Shown here: positions 6,101 through 6,737 of the stretch, one piece after another
Numbering within the stretch: position 1 is the stretch's first letter
How the letters are laid out: every line of letters begins with the position of its first letter
Assembly: GCA_003647375.1 (NCBI GenBank)
Contig: QMMS01000243.1
Coordinates: 1-6,737, forward strand
From: Deltaproteobacteria bacterium
GTDB lineage: Bacteria > Desulfobacterota > Desulfobacteria > Desulfobacterales > B30-G6
Direction: 5' to 3'
DNA: 6,737 nucleotides
Notes under the pieces: generated by a model
What the model saw: the letters and a program-made list of their open reading frames with translations, nothing else
Database searches by the model: none
What the model was told of the DNA's origin: nothing
Position numbers and translations under genes: made by a program

Positions 6101-6737
6101 TTATTTATATGATATTAATAAATTTTTTATAAAATCAAGTGTCTGATTAATATCGCCGCAGCTTGAATCCGCATCAACAGAGTCCGTAAATCCAGCGCCT
6201 ACGGCATGCCCACCTATTATAATTTTAACATTCTCAAGGTCTTCATTTTCCGAGAACCTATCAATTATTTTTTCTATAACTGGAATTGTGGAGGCCATAG
6301 ATATTGAAATCCCTAAGTAATCAGGTTGATGATATTTAACCGATCGTATAATCTCATCAACGGTGACAGCGGGGTCCAGATCAATAATTTTAAATCCAAT
6401 TCCCTTCAAAAGGACTGCTATTATATGCTTCCCATACACATGTTCTTCTCCTGGAACGGTAGCGAGAACAAATGTACCTTTACTTTTTACTTTTGATTCC
6501 CCCATTTGCTTCCAAAGAATATCCCTTGCATCTCCAGTGCATTTGGCCCTGAATACCAACTCCGGCAACATGTATTCACCGTTTTCATATTTTCTTATTG
6601 CAACATTCATGGCTTTATCCAAAGCATCATCACAAAGCATGGATTGCGACATTTTTCTATCCAATGTTGTTCTTATTGATTCAGAAACACCTGGTCTATG
6701 CTTTATCCCATACCTTGTCTGGTTGTAATATGCTTCA
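6101..6737 (-). CDS. Cobalamin (B12)-binding protein, methyltransferase-type corrinoid domain, 5'-truncated by window edge
   Basis: The C-terminal 211 residues of a longer protein; the frame is open through base 6737. A TTG at 6662-6664 could be taken as a start, but coding-like residues continue upstream and no ribosome site precedes it. Numbering from the first visible codon, a helical cap domain with the ENGEYMLPEL motif (about 51-60) is typical of B12-binding_2 domains of methionine synthase and MtaC/MttC-type corrinoid proteins. A Rossmann B12 domain (about 87-211) follows, with Glu97-x-His99-x-x-Gly102 where methyl-corrinoid proteins usually have D-x-H-x-x-G, then Ser144-Ile-Ser146 in place of S-x-L, and Gly175-Gly176. 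His99 should be the lower Co ligand. The E-x-H-x-x-G form is what I recall from CarH-type B12 photoreceptors, so the protein may be a methyl carrier or a sensor. No DNA-binding domain is visible, but the N-terminus is missing. The gene is AT-rich compared with the operon. Domain call is secure; function is not. Confidence 0.85.
   Translation of the reverse strand, partial: EAYYNQTRYGIKHRPGVSESIRTTLDRKMSQSMLCDDALDKAMNVAIRKYENGEYMLPELVFRAKCTGDARDILWKQMGESKVKSKGTFVLATVPGEEHVYGKHIIAVLLKGIGFKIIDLDPAVTVDEIIRSVKYHQPDYLGISISMASTIPVIEKIIDRFSENEDLENVKIIIGGHAVGAGFTDSVDADSSCGDINQTLDFIKNLLISYK

Noticed and set aside
6363..6728. 121-codon + strand frame at the right end
   Set aside because: The opposite strand encodes a clear B12-binding domain; this frame is its shadow.
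1..6737. CRISPR arrays, tRNA or rRNA genes, insertion sequences, riboswitches
   Set aside because: I looked for repeated spaced units, tRNA-like cloverleaf sequence, transposase motifs and a cobalamin-riboswitch B12-box. None was seen; the intergenic gaps are too short for a riboswitch.

Overview
The window holds the 3' part of a Wood-Ljungdahl (reductive acetyl-CoA) operon on the + strand, plus the 3' part of an unrelated-looking corrinoid-protein gene that converges on it from the - strand. From left to right it contains: the C-terminal two thirds of the Ni-Fe-S carbon monoxide dehydrogenase (acsA/cooS-type, 1-1341); complete acetyl-CoA synthase (acsB, 1408-3621); complete corrinoid/iron-sulfur protein large subunit (acsC, 3697-5037); complete methyltetrahydrofolate:corrinoid methyltransferase (acsE, 5124-6005); a strong terminator hairpin usable from both sides (6028-6060); and a B12-binding protein gene on the - strand (6101-6737, 5' end outside the window).

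The four + strand genes lie head to tail with gaps of 66-86 bases, good Shine-Dalgarno sequences before acsB, acsC and acsE, and no convincing internal promoter, so they look like one transcription unit. The methyl branch works as follows. AcsE moves the methyl group from CH3-tetrahydrofolate to the cobalamin of the AcsC/AcsD protein. AcsC/AcsD carries it to the A-cluster of AcsB, where it is joined to CO made by AcsA and to CoA, giving acetyl-CoA. The reactions are reversible, so the same set can fix CO2 or oxidise acetyl-CoA. All cluster and catalytic residues I could check in the visible parts are present, so the pathway enzymes look functional. acsD, the partner of acsC, is not in this window.

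The organism is an anaerobic bacterium. AcsB has the bacterial form with the long N-terminal CODH-binding domain (737 residues), which archaeal CdhC lacks. The overall flavour (moderate GC, Shine-Dalgarno use, acsA-acsB-acsC-acsE order, an AcsE longer than the clostridial one) suggests a sulfate-reducing Desulfobacterota/deltaproteobacterial lineage or a similar anaerobe, but that taxonomic guess comes from general resemblance and not from a search.

The part most worth a second look is the right end. The base composition drops sharply after the terminator. The - strand protein has a methyl-corrinoid-type helical cap and a B12 domain whose signature reads E-x-H-x-x-G instead of D-x-H-x-x-G, and its reading frame runs open through the window edge. 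I did not find a clearly undescribed system; the core of the window is a well-known pathway.
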